Assembly: GCF_000317515.1 (NCBI RefSeq)
Contig: NC_019738.1
Coordinates: 4,862,001 to 4,926,000, forward strand
Direction of reading: 5' to 3'
From: Allocoleopsis franciscana PCC 7113
GTDB taxonomy: Bacteria; Cyanobacteriota; Cyanobacteriia; Cyanobacteriales; Coleofasciculaceae
DNA length: 64,000 bases
Below, in pieces: positions 28,346 through 37,903 of the stretch. A program made the translations under genes and the position numbers. The notes under the pieces are model-generated. The model did no database searches. It worked only from the letters and a program-made list of their open reading frames with translations, and had not been told where the DNA came from. Position 1 is the first letter of the stretch. Every line of letters starts with the position of its first letter.

Positions 28346-30973
28346 CTACTTTTCGGTCAATGTCCAGACACCATCCCAGTCATCGGGGGGAGGAGCTTGG
28401 AGAAAATGCTGACAGCGTGTCAAGTGCAATGCCGCCGCTTTATTGTCCTTGTCAATATCTTCGAGAATGGTGGCAAATTCAGTCATCGCACGGGTAAATT
28501 TCCGATTCAGGTAATGCTCTCGTCCTTTATGGTAAAGCTCGATGATTTCCTGCTTTTGCTCAGAAATAGACTCTGTGCGTAACCCCATCACTTCATAGAT
28601 TCTGACGGGGTCGTTCTTCCCTTTCACGCGAATACAATCAAGCTCTCTGTACCAAATTTTCTCAGCGCAGGGTCGGAACGTATATTCACTAATCACAATA
28701 TCACAGCCGTATTGCTTACTCGCGCCTTCCAAACGAGAACCAAGGTTAACACCGTCTCCAATAGCCGTAAACTCCATCCGTTTACTAGAGCCAATGTTGC
28801 CACTAATCACACTATCGGAATTGATTCCAATTCCAATTTTGATCTGTGGTTTGTTACAGGCTTCGCGACGTTCATTAAACTCTGCCAGACGATGGCGCAT
28901 TTCTACAGCCGTTTGCACAGCTTCCCAGGCATGGTCTTTTAGGGGTAAGGGTGAGCCGAAAACAGCCATGATGGCATCACCAATGTATTTATCAAGGGTG
29001 CCTTTGTGTTTAAAAATCACCTCGACCATCGACTCAAAATATTCATTGAGCATACCCACCACCTCTTCTGCCTCTAAGCTTTCCGTTAAGGTGGTGTAGC
29101 CGCGAATGTCGGAGAAAAGAATAGAAACTTCCTTGCGATCGCCTCCTAATTTGGTATCGTCAAGTCTCAGTAATTCCTCCGCCAACTCCTGAGTCATGTA
29201 GCGATACATCGTACTCTTGAGCCGCTTCTCATCACTGATGTCTTCCATCACTACCAACGCCCCCCGGACTTTCGTCTCATTGTTGGCATCGGCAATTGTA
29301 TTCAGGGATAAATTCACACTGCGTTGTTGCTGAGTTCCCCCAGAGATCAATATGCGATCCGGGTAGTATTGCTTACGATCTTTGGCGCTCTCTCCCTTTA
29401 AAGCATCCTCTAACCATTGGGCAAATTTGTTCTCGCCCGTTTTTTCTTGACCTTCAATGCGGAGGATATTCTTGACCCATTCTCCTTCCACACGCCTTTG
29501 GGCATCTAATCCGAGTAGGTCTCTGGCTCTCTCATTCAACGCGATAATTTTGCCTTCTTTATCGGTCGAGATCACTCCATCCGAAAGACTTCGCAGAATA
29601 TCACGCTGCATACGCTCCTGTTGCTTAACAGTGTCGAACAACTTCGCGTTTTGCAGGGCTACACCCGCTTGGATGTTAAACGCCTTCATGAATTCTTGGT
29701 CAACGCGATCAAAACTCGCTTTCCAGCACTCTGGGGCTTTAGGCCAATCCGCTGGCTCATAGTCCGGATATTCGCCCTGTTTCTTCTTGTTAATTAACTG
29801 TGTGACGCCGATCAATTCCCCATCAGCGTTAAACACGGGCATACATAACAAGCTACAGGTTCGATAACCCGTCCTCTTATCGGTTTCTTTAGAGGTTTCA
29901 GAGCCTTCGTGGTCATACAGATCAAACCCAATATTAACGGGTTCACCCGTGAGAGCCACTTGACCAGCAAAGGAACTCATGGAGCGAGGCAGGCGGATTT
30001 CTTGTAAAACGCCATTGATGGGAATTTTTGTCCACAAATCATCACGGTCATGGTCAATCAGCCACAGCGTACTGCGATCCGCATTCATCAGTTGCTGGGC
30101 TTCGTCCATCACCTTTTTCAGGGTTTCTTCCAAATCTAAGCTGCTTTTGCTTAGGGAATTGGTGGCGGATATTAAGGCTTGAGCCGCTCGTTGTTTTTGG
30201 GTTGCCCGCCGCAGCGACCTAGACGACTCCATAATCAGACGAATTGAGGGAGCAAATTCCTCAAAGACTCTCTCGTCTTCAGCACTGAAGCCGTTAATAT
30301 CGATTTTTTCCTCTATTGGTGCGTTTGAGTCGTGCTGGGGTTTTAATTTGTTTAAGAGTTGGACAACGGCAACTAACTCGTCCTGCTCGTTCAACAGGGG
30401 TAAAGCCAGCATTGTATAGGGGCGGTATCCAGTTTTCTTAAATTGCTCTTTGGCAGCACCAGAGCGCGGATCGTCAAAGAAATCGTAGGGAATATTAATA
30501 ACTTTCTTGAAGGTCGCAACCTCACCCGCAATCCCTTGATCGGCAGGAATGCGAATTTCTAGGGAACCACCGCCTTGATCCTTAGCAATGATCGACCAGA
30601 GTTGATTTCTCTCTTCATCCAAGACAAAAATCGTCGTGCGGTCAGCCGCCAAGAGTTCCCCGGTTTTTGTCGTAATGGAACGTAACATTTCATCCAGGAT
30701 TGAGTCAAACCCTTGGGCATCCAGCAAACTATCGAGCATGGATAGGGTTTGATTAACAACCTCTAGTCGGCCTTCTACCTCTGTAACAACTTGTTTGAAT
30801 GTGTCTTGATTCAGAGGAGCCAGGAAGGCCGAAAAAGTTCCTTTTTTCGTTGCTAAGGCACTGACAGAGGAAGGCTGCTGTGCGTCTGTCTTGGGTTCGT
30901 CAGATTGAGCAGAAACATCAATGGTTACTTCGCGCGGTTCTAAAGCCGAGGGACGGGGAGATGCAGCTGTCAT
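28346..30973 (-). CDS. cyaB1: GAF-GAF-PAS adenylate cyclase, CyaB1-like
   Basis: 875 residues, soluble: GAF-A (~90-245), GAF-B (~275-440), PAS (~455-580), class III cyclase (~613-790) and a helical/TPR-like tail (~805-860). This matches Anabaena CyaB1. Both GAF domains keep the NK...DE elements of cyclic-nucleotide-binding GAFs (NK at 208-209 and 395-396, with downstream acidic residues), so cAMP feedback activation is likely. Metal ligands are Asp622 (FSDIRGYT) and Asp666 (IGDAIM). Purine residues are Lys662 and Thr736; Thr replaces the usual Asp, a variation I recall for CyaB1. Asn743 and Arg747 are in place. ATG 30973. It is monocistronic with a clear terminator. It produces cAMP in the cytosol. 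Confidence 0.92.
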   Translation of the reverse strand: MTAASPRPSALEPREVTIDVSAQSDEPKTDAQQPSSVSALATKKGTFSAFLAPLNQDTFKQVVTEVEGRLEVVNQTLSMLDSLLDAQGFDSILDEMLRSITTKTGELLAADRTTIFVLDEERNQLWSIIAKDQGGGSLEIRIPADQGIAGEVATFKKVINIPYDFFDDPRSGAAKEQFKKTGYRPYTMLALPLLNEQDELVAVVQLLNKLKPQHDSNAPIEEKIDINGFSAEDERVFEEFAPSIRLIMESSRSLRRATQKQRAAQALISATNSLSKSSLDLEETLKKVMDEAQQLMNADRSTLWLIDHDRDDLWTKIPINGVLQEIRLPRSMSSFAGQVALTGEPVNIGFDLYDHEGSETSKETDKRTGYRTCSLLCMPVFNADGELIGVTQLINKKKQGEYPDYEPADWPKAPECWKASFDRVDQEFMKAFNIQAGVALQNAKLFDTVKQQERMQRDILRSLSDGVISTDKEGKIIALNERARDLLGLDAQRRVEGEWVKNILRIEGQEKTGENKFAQWLEDALKGESAKDRKQYYPDRILISGGTQQQRSVNLSLNTIADANNETKVRGALVVMEDISDEKRLKSTMYRYMTQELAEELLRLDDTKLGGDRKEVSILFSDIRGYTTLTESLEAEEVVGMLNEYFESMVEVIFKHKGTLDKYIGDAIMAVFGSPLPLKDHAWEAVQTAVEMRHRLAEFNERREACNKPQIKIGIGINSDSVISGNIGSSKRMEFTAIGDGVNLGSRLEGASKQYGCDIVISEYTFRPCAEKIWYRELDCIRVKGKNDPVRIYEVMGLRTESISEQKQEIIELYHKGREHYLNRKFTRAMTEFATILEDIDKDNKAAALHLTRCQHFLQAPPPDDWDGVWTLTEK

Positions 30974-31467
30974 ATGCTTTTCTCTACTGAAGCTCGAATT
31001 AAGAGATCTTTATTATCTGTGTGAGTCTTAATAAATTCCACTCACTCTGTGCGTTGCCCAGTTACTTGCTCATAACGAAGTAAGTATATACCCACTCTAT
31101 TTACCAGTTTAGTGTTTCAACAACACTTAAACAGCATCTAGGCTGATGTCGTCGCTAGAGCACCGAAAAATTTCCACTCTGCCCATCATCTTGGCATCAA
31201 CCCAGAAAAGATATGTTGTCAGTTTTACAATTTTTTCTGGGTCTTGGCTTCAGGTCGCGTTAACAAGAGCGAACGGGCACTGCAAAGAAGAAATCATAGC
31301 ACATCAGTTTCGTGATTCCCCAAAAGAGGGAGAAAGATGGTTTAGACGATGAAACAAGGAATCGACAAGTCGGATGTGGAATTAAGCATCGCCTTAAACG
31401 TTAGGGAAGCGGCGGCTTCGGAGCGAGGAAAGGGAGATATACCCATTGCCTTGTCGATCGGCTTTCT
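30974..31467. other. 494-base spacer upstream of the CyaB1-like gene
   Basis: It lies between the recN stop (31468) and the cyclase start, both on the minus strand. It contains the cyclase promoter by position. No gene or strong hairpin was found; a short plus-strand frame at 31146-31352 has no protein-like character. Confidence 0.4.
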
Positions 31468-33276
31468 CTAGTTTTGACGCGAGTCACGTGCTTTGGCGAG
31501 GAGAGACTCGGCGAAAGTCATGGCTTCTTGCGCCGAATGTCCGCCCGCAAGCTGAGCAATTTCTTCGCGACGCGTTCCATGAGTATCGAGGAGACTGACG
31601 CGGACAACTGTGCGTCGATCCGTTAGTTCATCGTTGAAAAGTGGGTCATCTAGTTCTGGCATGGCTTGGCTATTTCGCTTACGGGAGGCTGATGGTTTTA
31701 AGGAATGGGAGAGTGGTTGGTCAATGACTTGTTTATCAACTCGGAAATGTCGGTCTGCCATCGCGGCAATTAACGGTTGGTGAGTTACACACAAAACTTG
31801 ATGCCGTTGGCTGAGGTGGTGCAGTTTTTCGGCGATCGCTTGAGCCACACGACCTGACACGCCTACATCAATTTCATCAAAGATTAAGGTTCTCCCAGCG
31901 TCGTTCGTCATTGAGAAACAAGCTTTTAAGGCTAGCAAAAAGCGGCTCATTTCACCACCCGACGCTGTAGCGGATAGCGGTTGTAAGGGTTCACCCGGAT
32001 TCGGCGAGAAATAAAACGCCACTTGGTCGGCACCAGACGCCGTCGGAGGGATCTGTGAAATTTTGACTTGGAACTGTACCTTTTTCATCGCCAGAGGCTT
32101 GAGTTCTTCCACCAAACGCTGTTCCAGTTCTTCAGCGGCTTTCTGGCGGAAATGGGTTAATTGATGACAAAGATTTGTCAATTTTTCTTGACATTGGTTG
32201 TATGTATTCTCTAATTCTTCTAGGGATTGCCCCTCGCCACTGAGTTCAGCCAGCTCTGCCTGGAGTTTCTCATAGTGTGCGATCGCCTCGGTCAGGGTTG
32301 GCCCATATTTGCGGCAAATTTGTTTAAGTGCCTGTATGCGCTCTTCTACCGATAGGAGACGCTCCGGGTCACTTTCGAGTCCATCGCCATAGGCATTAAT
32401 TTGATGGGACGCTTCCACCACCTGTGCTAGTGCGGCACTCACCATATCGAGCAACGGTTGTAGCTGAGCATCGAAGCGCACCATATCATTTAACGTGGCT
32501 TCAGCCTCTCCCAATAAATCAGCCGCCGCTGTACCACTTTCATTTTGGTAAAGGGCTTGATAAGCTTGATAACTCTGCTGTTGGAGGTCTACAACATGGC
32601 TCAGGCGTTGGCGTTCTTGTTCAAGTTGTTCAAGTTCGTCAGCTTCTTTCAGGTTAGCCGCCTTAAGCTCCTGAGTTTGATACTCTAACCAGTCGAGCCG
32701 TTGCAAGCGTTGTTGTTCGGATTGCCGCCGTCTCTCCAGCGCTTGCGCTGCCTCCTGACAAGTCATGTAGGCGGCTGCCACTTGATCGCGCTGCTGAAGT
32801 AGGGAAGAACCCCCATATAAATCGAGTAACCCTCGTTGGTGCGAGGCAGCCATGAGAGAGACGGTTTGACCTTGAGCCGTAATTTCTACCAAGCGCTCAC
32901 GCAGGCGCTCCATCAGGGCACGGTTGACTAACACGCCATTAACCCGTGAACGTGCTCGGATGTTGCCTGGGGTTACCGCAATCTCCCGACTACAAACTAA
33001 ATCCGCCTCATCGAGCAAATCTATTTCCTGCTCGTTTAGCCACGCGACTAGGGCGGCATCGGCTCGAAATGTGGCTTCCACCATCGCCCGTTCAGTGCCG
33101 GTGCGAATGATGCGCTGGCTGACCTTTCCGCCCAACGCCACATCAATCGCATCTAAAATAATTGATTTGCCCGCACCGGTTTCGCCAGTCAATACAGTCA
33201 GACCTGTACCGAATTCCAGTTCTAGCTGATCAATCAAAGCAAAGTTTTGAATCCGTAAAGCAAGCAGCATAGCCAT
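31468..33276 (-). CDS. recN: DNA repair protein RecN
   Basis: 602 residues, an SMC-like ATPase that helps align and process DNA double-strand breaks with RecA. Walker A is GETGAGKS (31-38) after LRIQNFALIDQLELEFG. A long coiled coil (~150-390) follows. The C-terminal ABC half has the signature TASGGEMSRFLLALK, Walker B TLIFDEIDVGVSGRVAQAIAEKL and the H-loop CVTHQP. It is longer than the usual ~550 residues because of a hydrophilic insertion (~SHSLKPSASRKRNSQ...DDPLFNDELTD) before the last strand, which I believe is common in cyanobacterial RecN. Two ATG codons (33276 and 33270) are possible starts. Divergent from the UbiB-like gene. Confidence 0.96.
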   Translation of the reverse strand: MAMLLALRIQNFALIDQLELEFGTGLTVLTGETGAGKSIILDAIDVALGGKVSQRIIRTGTERAMVEATFRADAALVAWLNEQEIDLLDEADLVCSREIAVTPGNIRARSRVNGVLVNRALMERLRERLVEITAQGQTVSLMAASHQRGLLDLYGGSSLLQQRDQVAAAYMTCQEAAQALERRRQSEQQRLQRLDWLEYQTQELKAANLKEADELEQLEQERQRLSHVVDLQQQSYQAYQALYQNESGTAAADLLGEAEATLNDMVRFDAQLQPLLDMVSAALAQVVEASHQINAYGDGLESDPERLLSVEERIQALKQICRKYGPTLTEAIAHYEKLQAELAELSGEGQSLEELENTYNQCQEKLTNLCHQLTHFRQKAAEELEQRLVEELKPLAMKKVQFQVKISQIPPTASGADQVAFYFSPNPGEPLQPLSATASGGEMSRFLLALKACFSMTNDAGRTLIFDEIDVGVSGRVAQAIAEKLHHLSQRHQVLCVTHQPLIAAMADRHFRVDKQVIDQPLSHSLKPSASRKRNSQAMPELDDPLFNDELTDRRTVVRVSLLDTHGTRREEIAQLAGGHSAQEAMTFAESLLAKARDSRQN

Positions 33277-33308
33277 TTTTAACGTTTAATCGAGGTGCTG
33301 GCTGTTGA

Positions 33309-33330
33309 ATCGCGCCCAAATGGGCGCGAT
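33309..33330. repeat. perfect 9-bp GC-rich inverted repeat upstream of recN
   Basis: ATCGCGCCC (33309-33317) and GGGCGCGAT (33322-33330) are separated by AAAT. The repeat sits 33 bases in front of the recN start in a 383-base divergent spacer. No T run follows, so a terminator is unlikely. It may be an operator or a leader hairpin. I see nothing else in this spacer. Confidence 0.45.
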
Positions 33331-33659
33331 GCAGATTGAGTCCGACAGCCAAAATCTTGAATTGATCCAGTGAGTAACAAAATTCTCCTAGAGGAAAGAG
33401 GCAATCTCAGCAAACCCCATCCATACTGGAAAGAAAGCATCAGGAGATGCAAAAGGCAGTTAAGCCGATGGGTTAGGGTGCCTACCAACCTTTAAGTGTA
33501 AATTTATTGTCAAGCCAACCGTGAAGGCGATTTTTGCCGATTCAAGAAAATTGTGAGCATTGGGGCGAGTCCCAGCCCTGAGTAACTGGGTTGAATCGTG
33601 CCCATCATCGTTATTGTTACAATACTTTACAGAGTCGCTCCTGTCGGTTCCTATTTAAT

Positions 33660-35726
33660 ATGAATCTTAAAACAGTTTCCCCAGCCCCCTCCGAAATAGA
33701 CTTTAATCCTATGCCGGAAAAGCAGATTGTGTCAGTGCCAGCGGAACCCATTGCTATTGAGTATGAAGTTAGTCCCACACCAGACCCATCGGAAGCCTTA
33801 GCCAATCAACCTCCGGTGTTCGCGACTGAAGCGTTGCGCTACGATCCTGTGGCGATTTCGGCTCAATACAGTAAGGCACCCCTACAAGTGTTGGGGCGAA
33901 TCTGGAATATTACCTTCCCCTGTGTGTCTTTAGCATTAGGGCTGTGGTGGGATCGATTCGTAGGTCGCGAGGTGATTAACAATCGGCGTCGAGCGATTCA
34001 ACTGCGGAAGATTTTGACGAAACTGGGGCCAGCTTACATTAAGGTGGGACAGGCGCTCTCAACGCGACCGGATTTGGTGCCGCCGATTTTCTTGGAAGAG
34101 TTGTCGCTGCTGCAAGACCAGTTGCCGCCTTTTCCCAATGAGGTGGCTTATCAATTTATAGAGGAAGAATTAGGCGCTCGTCCGCAGGCAATTTATGCCG
34201 AACTCACACCTGATCCCGTAGCGGCGGCGTCCTTAGGACAAGTCTATAAAGGCAAGCTCAAGACGGGTGAAACGGTCGCGGTGAAGGTGCAGCGACCGGG
34301 ACTGGCACGGCGGATTGCCCTGGATATTTATATTCTGCGACGCCTCGCTCAATGGGCACAAAACAATATCAAGCAGGTGCGGAGCGACTTGGTTGCCATT
34401 ATGGATGAATTTGGCACCCGCATCTTTGAGGAAATGGATTATGCCCACGAGGGGTACAATGCTGAGCGTTTTGCTGAGCTTTACGGTCACCTCCAGGATG
34501 TGTATGTCCCCAAAATTTATTGGCAATATACGGGGCGTCGTGTGCTGACGATGGAGTGGATCACAGGCACGAAGCTGACCAATATGGAAGCGATTAAAGA
34601 GCGAGGCATTGATGCGCGACATTTGATCGATGTGGGGGTTCAGTGTTCCCTGCGGCAGTTGTTGGAACATGGCTTCTTCCATGCTGACCCTCACCCCGGT
34701 AATTTATTGGCAACACCGGAAGGAAAGCTGGCTTACCTGGATTTTGGCATGATGAGCGAAGTTAAGCCTTATCAGCGCTATGGTTTGATTGAGGCGGTGG
34801 TTCACCTCGTGAATCGGGACTTTTCCGGTTTGGCTCATGACTATGTGAAGTTGGAGTTTCTCACGCCGGATACTGATTTGACGCCCATTATTCCCGCGTT
34901 GGCGAATGTGTTTAGCGACGCCTTGGGAGCGAGTGTAGCGGAACTCAACTTTAAGAGTATTACGGATCAGTTGTCGGCTCTAATGTACGAGTATCCGTTC
35001 CGGGTACCGGCCTACTATGCGCTGATTATTCGCTCCTTGGTGACGTTGGAAGGGATTGCGATTAATGTCGATCCGAACTTCAAGGTACTCTCGAAAGCGT
35101 ATCCTTATATCTCGAAGCGTTTATTAAGTGACCCGGCACCGGAGTTGCGGGCTTCTCTAAAGGATTTACTGTTTAAGGAGGGTAGTTTCCGCTGGAACCG
35201 CCTGGAAAACTTGTTGCGAAATGCGGCTATCAGTCAGGATTACGACCTGAATAAGGTGTTGAATCAGGCACTAGAGTTTCTGTTTTCAGAACGGGGTGAA
35301 TTTATCCGAGAGCAATTGGTGGATGAGATTGTCAAGGCAATCGATGCCTATGGGCGTCGGACGCTGGATAATGCGAGTTATTCGCTGCTCAAACGGATTG
35401 GGTTGGTAGAAAGCAAAACATCAACTGCGACAACGGGAGCCAATGCCCAGACGGCGGAGCATGTCAAGCGAATTTGGGAAATTTTGAAGGATACACCCGG
35501 TTTTGACCCGATGCAACTGGTGCCGATCATTCCTCAGTTATTGATGAAGCCGGAAACGCAGAAGATGGGGCAAAAAATTGCGGGGGGTTTGGCGCAGCGT
35601 GTGATTGCGCGGTTGATTCGCGAGGCTTTACTCCAAGATGCACCCAAGGAAGAGTCACCAAAGACTCGTAAGCCAGCACCCGCACCTCGGTTAGTTCTAC
35701 CTCAGGCTGCGATTGTTCAACAATAA
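33660..35726 (+). CDS. ABC1/UbiB-family atypical kinase
   Basis: 688 residues from ATG 33660; an upstream in-frame codon at 33591 is open but adds a non-conserved leader. The ABC1/UbiB signature is complete: KxGQ motif in YIKVGQALSTRPDLVPPIFLEEL, Ala-rich loop AAASLGQVYKG, lysine in VAVKVQRPG, HGFFHADPHPGNLL and DFGMM. The family has ATPase activity tied to lipid or prenylquinone metabolism; cyanobacterial and plastid members (ABC1K) affect plastoquinone and tocopherol turnover. A helical C-terminal region (~500-688) probably contacts membranes. Single gene, divergent from recN, with a strong terminator at 35779-35799. The substrate is not predictable from sequence. Confidence 0.92.
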   Translation: MNLKTVSPAPSEIDFNPMPEKQIVSVPAEPIAIEYEVSPTPDPSEALANQPPVFATEALRYDPVAISAQYSKAPLQVLGRIWNITFPCVSLALGLWWDRFVGREVINNRRRAIQLRKILTKLGPAYIKVGQALSTRPDLVPPIFLEELSLLQDQLPPFPNEVAYQFIEEELGARPQAIYAELTPDPVAAASLGQVYKGKLKTGETVAVKVQRPGLARRIALDIYILRRLAQWAQNNIKQVRSDLVAIMDEFGTRIFEEMDYAHEGYNAERFAELYGHLQDVYVPKIYWQYTGRRVLTMEWITGTKLTNMEAIKERGIDARHLIDVGVQCSLRQLLEHGFFHADPHPGNLLATPEGKLAYLDFGMMSEVKPYQRYGLIEAVVHLVNRDFSGLAHDYVKLEFLTPDTDLTPIIPALANVFSDALGASVAELNFKSITDQLSALMYEYPFRVPAYYALIIRSLVTLEGIAINVDPNFKVLSKAYPYISKRLLSDPAPELRASLKDLLFKEGSFRWNRLENLLRNAAISQDYDLNKVLNQALEFLFSERGEFIREQLVDEIVKAIDAYGRRTLDNASYSLLKRIGLVESKTSTATTGANAQTAEHVKRIWEILKDTPGFDPMQLVPIIPQLLMKPETQKMGQKIAGGLAQRVIARLIREALLQDAPKEESPKTRKPAPAPRLVLPQAAIVQQ

Positions 35727-35778
35727 AGAGGCAGGAATTCCTCTGATGCAGAGGATGCCATTTTGTAATTTTTGTGGG

Positions 35779-35799
35779 GCGGGCTTTTGGCCCGCTTTT
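35779..35799 (+). terminator. intrinsic terminator of the ABC1/UbiB gene
   Basis: GCGGGC (35779-35784), loop TTTTG, GCCCGC (35790-35795), then TTTT. It is located 53 bases past the stop codon. Confidence 0.85.
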
Positions 35800-36150
35800 G
35801 CTTAAAATTTTCTCTGACTAAAGTTTACAAATTGCCCATTTTGCTCCTCAATTTTTCGGGATTGATGGAGCAGAGTTTTGTAGATACCGTTAGTCTTTAT
35901 GCAGTGCGGAATTGATGAGATTAGTTAAGTTATTCCGCCACTTGTAAACCTCGATTGCAAATCAGTGCAGAATCTTTACTGAGCGTGTAAACTGTGCAAT
36001 AGATCACATGCTTAGGTGATTCATTCTTAGACGCTTCGGTGATTCTCCTCACAGAACACAAAGAGAACCATCTTCGTCTCCAAAGGCTTTCGCTCACTAA
36101 GCGCACTCCAGTACTGCTGGTACTAACTGTGTGCCAGTTTACGATCGCCT
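35800..36150. other. 351-base spacer before the tandem unknown pair
   Basis: No gene is visible. It probably carries the promoter of the 36151 gene. Nothing in it resembles a tRNA or a repeat found elsewhere in the window. Confidence 0.4.
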
Positions 36151-37620
36151 ATGGTATCTCCATGCGTCTTACCTCGTCTCACGAATAGACATCCCGTGGT
36201 TCGGAGTCTAGAGCAGAGCTTGGTGAATCTACCCAAGAAACCTGACTCTCCCAGCTTAGATCCATCTAGCCCAGGATTACCAAATCTTTCTCTTTCACAA
36301 GCACAAGACCTGATTTGTCAATTTTTTCTTGAGCAAATCAAGCAACATTCGCCTGAATTCGTTTTACAGGAATTTAAACATTTATTTATTGAGCCAACGG
36401 GTGCACTCCACTCAACCCCTCGCCAAGTTTTAAACTTGATTATTTCTTCAGGCTCTGAAGAAATGTTTTTGACTACCCTAAAACGGTCAATTTATATTCT
36501 GGTTAACAACTGGAATACCGAAAGACAGGCCAAGTATATACAGCAATTAGTGCATCTGCTCTCAACGTCTCTTGAACCCAAACGAATATGTACTGTCATT
36601 CTCAAACGTTCAATCTTGTGGCGACGCAATTTTGTCAATAGTCAAGATTATCAAGACCTCAAACTATTTGCTTCAAAATATGAAAATCGTAACCAAGAAC
36701 ACTGGAGCCAGCGTTACAAATCTTATTTGCTGGTTTCTCAATCTGTTGACGTGAAAAAACCCCTCGAACAGCAAGAAGCTGCTCGCACATACTCCCAACA
36801 ACTGAAAGAGAAATTTAAGATTGAGCTAGCGATGTATACGGCTCGCTATTCGTTTGCGTCTGGCAAACAAAAGACATTACCAAATCCAACCAGTCTTGGC
36901 GATGAAGTGCTGCGTTTAATTCAAACCATCTTAAACAAACAAAATCGCTTTAGTTATGCTAGTTTAGCTAGAATTTTTCTTGACCAAACTCAACAGATTC
37001 GCTATAAGCATTTTAAACAAAGTTTTGTCAATTATTTATTGTTTTCTACCTGCGAGCAAGATTTATCTAAGACAATAAAAACCCAACTTGATGCTCAATT
37101 AAATACACTCTACCAATCCTACGATAACCAGCATTGGGATAATGCTCTGCTGCTGAGAACTTGTAATCGCGTGATTGAGCATTTGACAACAGTTGATGGA
37201 AAAAATCCTTCTTTATTATTTATTTTATTGGCAACCCAAGGGAAGGCTCTGACTTTAGCCATTCTTTTGCTCAAGATTATTTTAATTTGTCCGCAAACTC
37301 ACACTCATTTAGAATGTCGTCTGGCTCAACTCATTCAGCGCTATCAATGCCAGTCTGAATCCGAGTGTCAGTGGCTCACTCATTTTTTAGAAATTATTCA
37401 ACTGATACTAACAATTTATACAGATAATGTGCGTTACGACTTAGTCAATATGTCGGAATGTCAGCCGGAAATAAATACCAACCAGCCTCAAAATTTTTAT
37501 CGGATTTTTTCTCAAATAAAATGTGAAGTCAAAAAAATTAAAGAGCAAATTAATAATTTTTCTGGCTTGATGCAGGCAGAAAAGTTAACTGGAGAGAATA
37601 CAACAGTTGTGGGAGCTTGA
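36151..37620 (+). CDS. unknown helical protein A of a tandem pair
   Basis: 489 residues and a close paralogue of the next gene. No signal peptide. It is largely helical with hydrophobic segments (LFILLATQGKALTLAILLLKIILICPQTH), one of which could be membrane-associated or buried. Segments shared with the neighbour include SLEQSLVNLPK, LSQAQDLICQFFLEQI, LFIEPTGALHSTPRQVLNLI, TLKRSIYILVNNW, LWRRNFVNSQDYQDLKLFASKYENRNQEHWSQRY, KPLEQQEAARTYSQQLK and RFSYASLARIFL. I recognise no family and no catalytic motif. The strict conservation of the NFVNSQDYQ-LKLFA-KYENRNQ-HWS block suggests a functional surface. The C-terminal ~40 residues differ between the copies. Confidence 0.5.
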   Translation: MVSPCVLPRLTNRHPVVRSLEQSLVNLPKKPDSPSLDPSSPGLPNLSLSQAQDLICQFFLEQIKQHSPEFVLQEFKHLFIEPTGALHSTPRQVLNLIISSGSEEMFLTTLKRSIYILVNNWNTERQAKYIQQLVHLLSTSLEPKRICTVILKRSILWRRNFVNSQDYQDLKLFASKYENRNQEHWSQRYKSYLLVSQSVDVKKPLEQQEAARTYSQQLKEKFKIELAMYTARYSFASGKQKTLPNPTSLGDEVLRLIQTILNKQNRFSYASLARIFLDQTQQIRYKHFKQSFVNYLLFSTCEQDLSKTIKTQLDAQLNTLYQSYDNQHWDNALLLRTCNRVIEHLTTVDGKNPSLLFILLATQGKALTLAILLLKIILICPQTHTHLECRLAQLIQRYQCQSESECQWLTHFLEIIQLILTIYTDNVRYDLVNMSECQPEINTNQPQNFYRIFSQIKCEVKKIKEQINNFSGLMQAEKLTGENTTVVGA

Positions 37621-37903
37621 TGAGTACAGTGGTGTTAGGGTATGGGAAAGATGTACTTGTTGAGTATCCCCAACTCACCTTAAGATAGATGCAAAAATTC
37701 CATTAGGTTCTCATCGGCGTCAGCAAATCGCCAACTTTCTGGGAGTGAATACTAATACTTGGGGACTGTGCCTAAGATCACACTGAATAAGTAATTCTGC
37801 TCACCAAAACTGAGAGATACCCGTCATCACCTGAAGCAGGTTTCAATCACTTAACATCGTTAAGAAATCCTGGATACTAATCGGTGAAGGTTTTTCCTGT
37901 AGT

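Noticed and set aside
31146-31352. 68-codon plus-strand frame upstream of the CyaB1-like gene
   Set aside because: No start signal, no recognisable domain, and located in a promoter spacer.
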